From positions 1 to 41,058 of the IMG/VR virus record IMGVR_UViG_3300044489_000050: 41,058 nt of DNA, one strand, 5' to 3'. The first letter of the stretch is position 1, and every line of letters begins with the position of its first letter. This stretch comes from a virus. Made by a program: the position numbers and the translations under genes. The notes below the pieces were generated by a model. The model worked only from the letters and a program-made list of their open reading frames with translations, searched no databases and was not told the origin of the DNA. Below, one piece after another: positions 39,746 to 41,058 of the stretch.

Positions 39746-40245
39746 GTTATCAAGAAAGATATTTAGCTCACCAGCTAAAGAAAAAGGAGACTCTAACCAA
39801 GCTTATTAAGTCGCGACACTCAACGCGTGTCTTTTCGGACGAGGTTATTGACGTGAAACTGCTTGAGGAGATTATAGACTCGCTTTCGATGTGTCCGTCC
39901 TCTTGTGATCGACACGGAGTCTACACAAGACTTTATTACAATCGTGACGATAAGGAGCTACTAGCGGGGCTTTTAGTGGGCGGTGTGGGTTGGTTGCACA
40001 GAGCGGGAGTTATTGTCCTTTTATTTGGAGACCCAGAAGCGTACAGGGAAAACCTACATTATATGCCCTATCTCGACGCTGGCGTTATGATCTACCACCT
40101 TTACCTAATGGCTGAGGCCTATGGGCTTAAAGTTTGTTGCGTGAATCCTAATGTACGAGAGGACAATAGGGAGTTTTTTAAAAGTAGGTTTGGTAGTGGT
40201 GTGTTTTGTGGAGCTGTAGCTTTAGGCTACGATGGAAACTTATGA
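39742..40245 (+). CDS. Nitroreductase-like flavoprotein
   Basis: 167 aa, short for the family. SRHSTRVFSDEVIDVKLLEEIIDSLSMCPSSCDRHG is the FMN-binding opening of nitroreductases. YLDAGVMIYHLYLMAEAYGLKVCCVNPN and a GYDGNL end also fit. These enzymes use flavin and NAD(P)H. It is embedded between a methyltransferase and a GT2 gene with ATGA overlaps. A redox step on a sugar or lipid carrier is possible (inference). Confidence 0.75.
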   Translation: MSYQERYLAHQLKKKETLTKLIKSRHSTRVFSDEVIDVKLLEEIIDSLSMCPSSCDRHGVYTRLYYNRDDKELLAGLLVGGVGWLHRAGVIVLLFGDPEAYRENLHYMPYLDAGVMIYHLYLMAEAYGLKVCCVNPNVREDNREFFKSRFGSGVFCGAVALGYDGNL

Positions 40246-40844
40246 TCTCCGTGGCTGTTATTAGCTACAAATACGGTCATTTAATTGCTCAGGCTATTGA
40301 CAGCGTGCTAAGTCAAACCAGAAAACCAGACGCATTGGTGGTTGTAGACGACGGGGCCTATGACTGCCACTTTGTTAAGGAAAAGTATCCGGAAGTCGAG
40401 TTAATTGAGCGTCCTGTAAACTTAGGCATTGTGGGTAACAAAAACGATATTCTCTTTAACGTGATTAAGACGGACAAGATGGTGATGCTGGGGGCGGACA
40501 ACTGGTTGCGTCCCGATGCCCTAGAAAAAATGGAAAAGTCGGGGACGGATATTGTTTCTTCTTGGCTCTACATTACGGGGGAAGAGGCTCATGATACACG
40601 AGGTGCGTGTGTCTACAACGACTGTGGGTACTTTCGCTGGGAGTTGCCCGGCCCCCACGGCTGTAGCCTCCACGATGTGGAAAAGGCACGGGCGGCTGGA
40701 GGATATAAACCCAGTGGTAGAGCAAAGTCTGAAGAGGACAGTGTGATGTTTAGCAAAATGATCGAAAATGGATCGAGTTTTAGTGTCGTAGCGGAGCCGC
40801 TGCTTTACTATAGAAGGCATAGGCATAACTTTCAAAAATGGTAG
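40242..40844 (+). CDS. Family 2 glycosyltransferase
   Basis: 200 aa from ATG 40242 (ATGA overlap). ISVAVISYKYGHLIAQAIDSVLSQTRKPDALVVVDDGA is the GT2 opening, and MVMLGADNWLRPDALEKM carries the acidic metal site (ADN variant). SEEDSVMFSKMIENG is the acceptor-side ED motif. It overlaps the next gene by 7 bases. Confidence 0.85.
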   Translation: MISVAVISYKYGHLIAQAIDSVLSQTRKPDALVVVDDGAYDCHFVKEKYPEVELIERPVNLGIVGNKNDILFNVIKTDKMVMLGADNWLRPDALEKMEKSGTDIVSSWLYITGEEAHDTRGACVYNDCGYFRWELPGPHGCSLHDVEKARAAGGYKPSGRAKSEEDSVMFSKMIENGSSFSVVAEPLLYYRRHRHNFQKW

Positions 40845-41058
40845 AACCCAGAGTCTTGTTTACAACCAAAACATACCATAACGACTTCGGCCCAATGGCC
40901 AACGGGGGCTTTTCAAGAAAGTGGCAGAAGTGTGACTACCCGTTTGCTGAAAAATGGATTTTAATAAACAACGTTCAAGATGAAGACAAGGTGGCCAGCC
41001 TTTTTAAGGGGGGCTTGGATGAAAGAGCTATCAAGTCCTCCGAGTATTACCAGCAGGC
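40838..41058 (+). CDS. Glycosyltransferase-like protein, 5' part (continues at 1-560)
   Basis: ATG 40838 begins MVEPRVLFTTKTYHNDFGP and runs in frame to the window end, then continues through the 127-base repeat to the stop at 558-560. The full protein is 217 aa. See 1-560 for the domain evidence. Confidence 0.75.
   Translation, partial: MVEPRVLFTTKTYHNDFGPMANGGFSRKWQKCDYPFAEKWILINNVQDEDKVASLFKGGLDERAIKSSEYYQQ
40932..41058. repeat. Terminal direct repeat, right copy
   Basis: Identical to 1-127; see that entry. Confidence 0.95.

Noticed and set aside
1-41058. Alternative genetic code (TGA or TAG reassigned)
   Set aside because: Many genes end in TGA within ATGA overlaps and long genes are open under the standard code.
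1-41058. CRISPR array or insertion sequence
   Set aside because: No regular spaced repeats and no transposase; the HNH-like protein is a phage NinG-type gene.

Overview
The window is a complete, circularly permuted genome of a short-tailed (podovirus-like) double-stranded DNA phage. The first 127 bases (1-127) are repeated exactly as the last 127 (40932-41058), so the contig closes into a circle of about 40,931 bp, and one glycosyltransferase gene runs across the join (40838 to the end, then 1-560). The standard genetic code is used: many neighbouring genes share ATGA stop/start overlaps. A tyrosine integrase suggests a temperate phage. The host cannot be named. A CHAP endolysin, small holin-like proteins, TTGACA/TATAAT promoters and a mix of Shine-Dalgarno and SD-less starts point to a peptidoglycan-bearing bacterium, but nothing fixes the phylum.

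Layout. 36089 to 2677 (through the join) is one tightly overlapped cassette of nine sugar- and tailoring-type enzymes: six glycosyltransferases (one a GT2-TPR-GT4 fusion), two methyltransferases and a nitroreductase-like protein. It lies just downstream of the capsid genes. 2754-5354 encodes the head-tail adaptor and a tail nozzle-like protein. A lone minus-strand SCP/CAP-domain gene (5458-5961) looks like a moron. 5990-11865 holds two internal virion-type proteins, the second a 1563-aa polyvalent protein with two ADP-ribosyltransferase-like modules. 11940-14691 holds a virion/fibre protein and a lysis block (XhlA-like protein, CHAP endolysin, holin). 14692-15183 is non-coding and holds a class-I tRNA with anticodon GCT, a palindromic operator between divergent promoters, a roughly 50-nt hairpin RNA and a large inverted repeat beside the integrase (15184-16224, minus). 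16474-22509 is the early operon: small HTH and zinc-finger proteins, a possible annealing protein, a winged-helix protein between two highly structured non-coding blocks, a membrane-anchored lysozyme-like protein, an XRE/sigma-region-4 fusion, an HNH/NinG-like protein and a metallophosphoesterase. 22579-23574 holds tiny membrane and coiled proteins. 23661-26820 holds a ParB-methyltransferase, the terminase subunits and a small protein. 26925-35593 holds the portal, accessory head proteins, a 939-aa fibre, the scaffold and the major capsid protein.

The most striking feature is regulatory. Six sites carry the same architecture: a strong promoter, often overlapping the stop codon of the preceding gene, then a short hairpin, then an intrinsic terminator. 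In four of them the next start codon comes 0-7 nt after the U-run with no visible Shine-Dalgarno. Two structural-operon leaders share the hairpin TAGGAAAAACCTA. This looks like a phage-wide attenuation/antitermination circuit. The XRE/sigma-4 fusion is a candidate regulator of phage transcription, although no regulator of the leaders is proven. No DNA polymerase, primase or helicase is recognisable.
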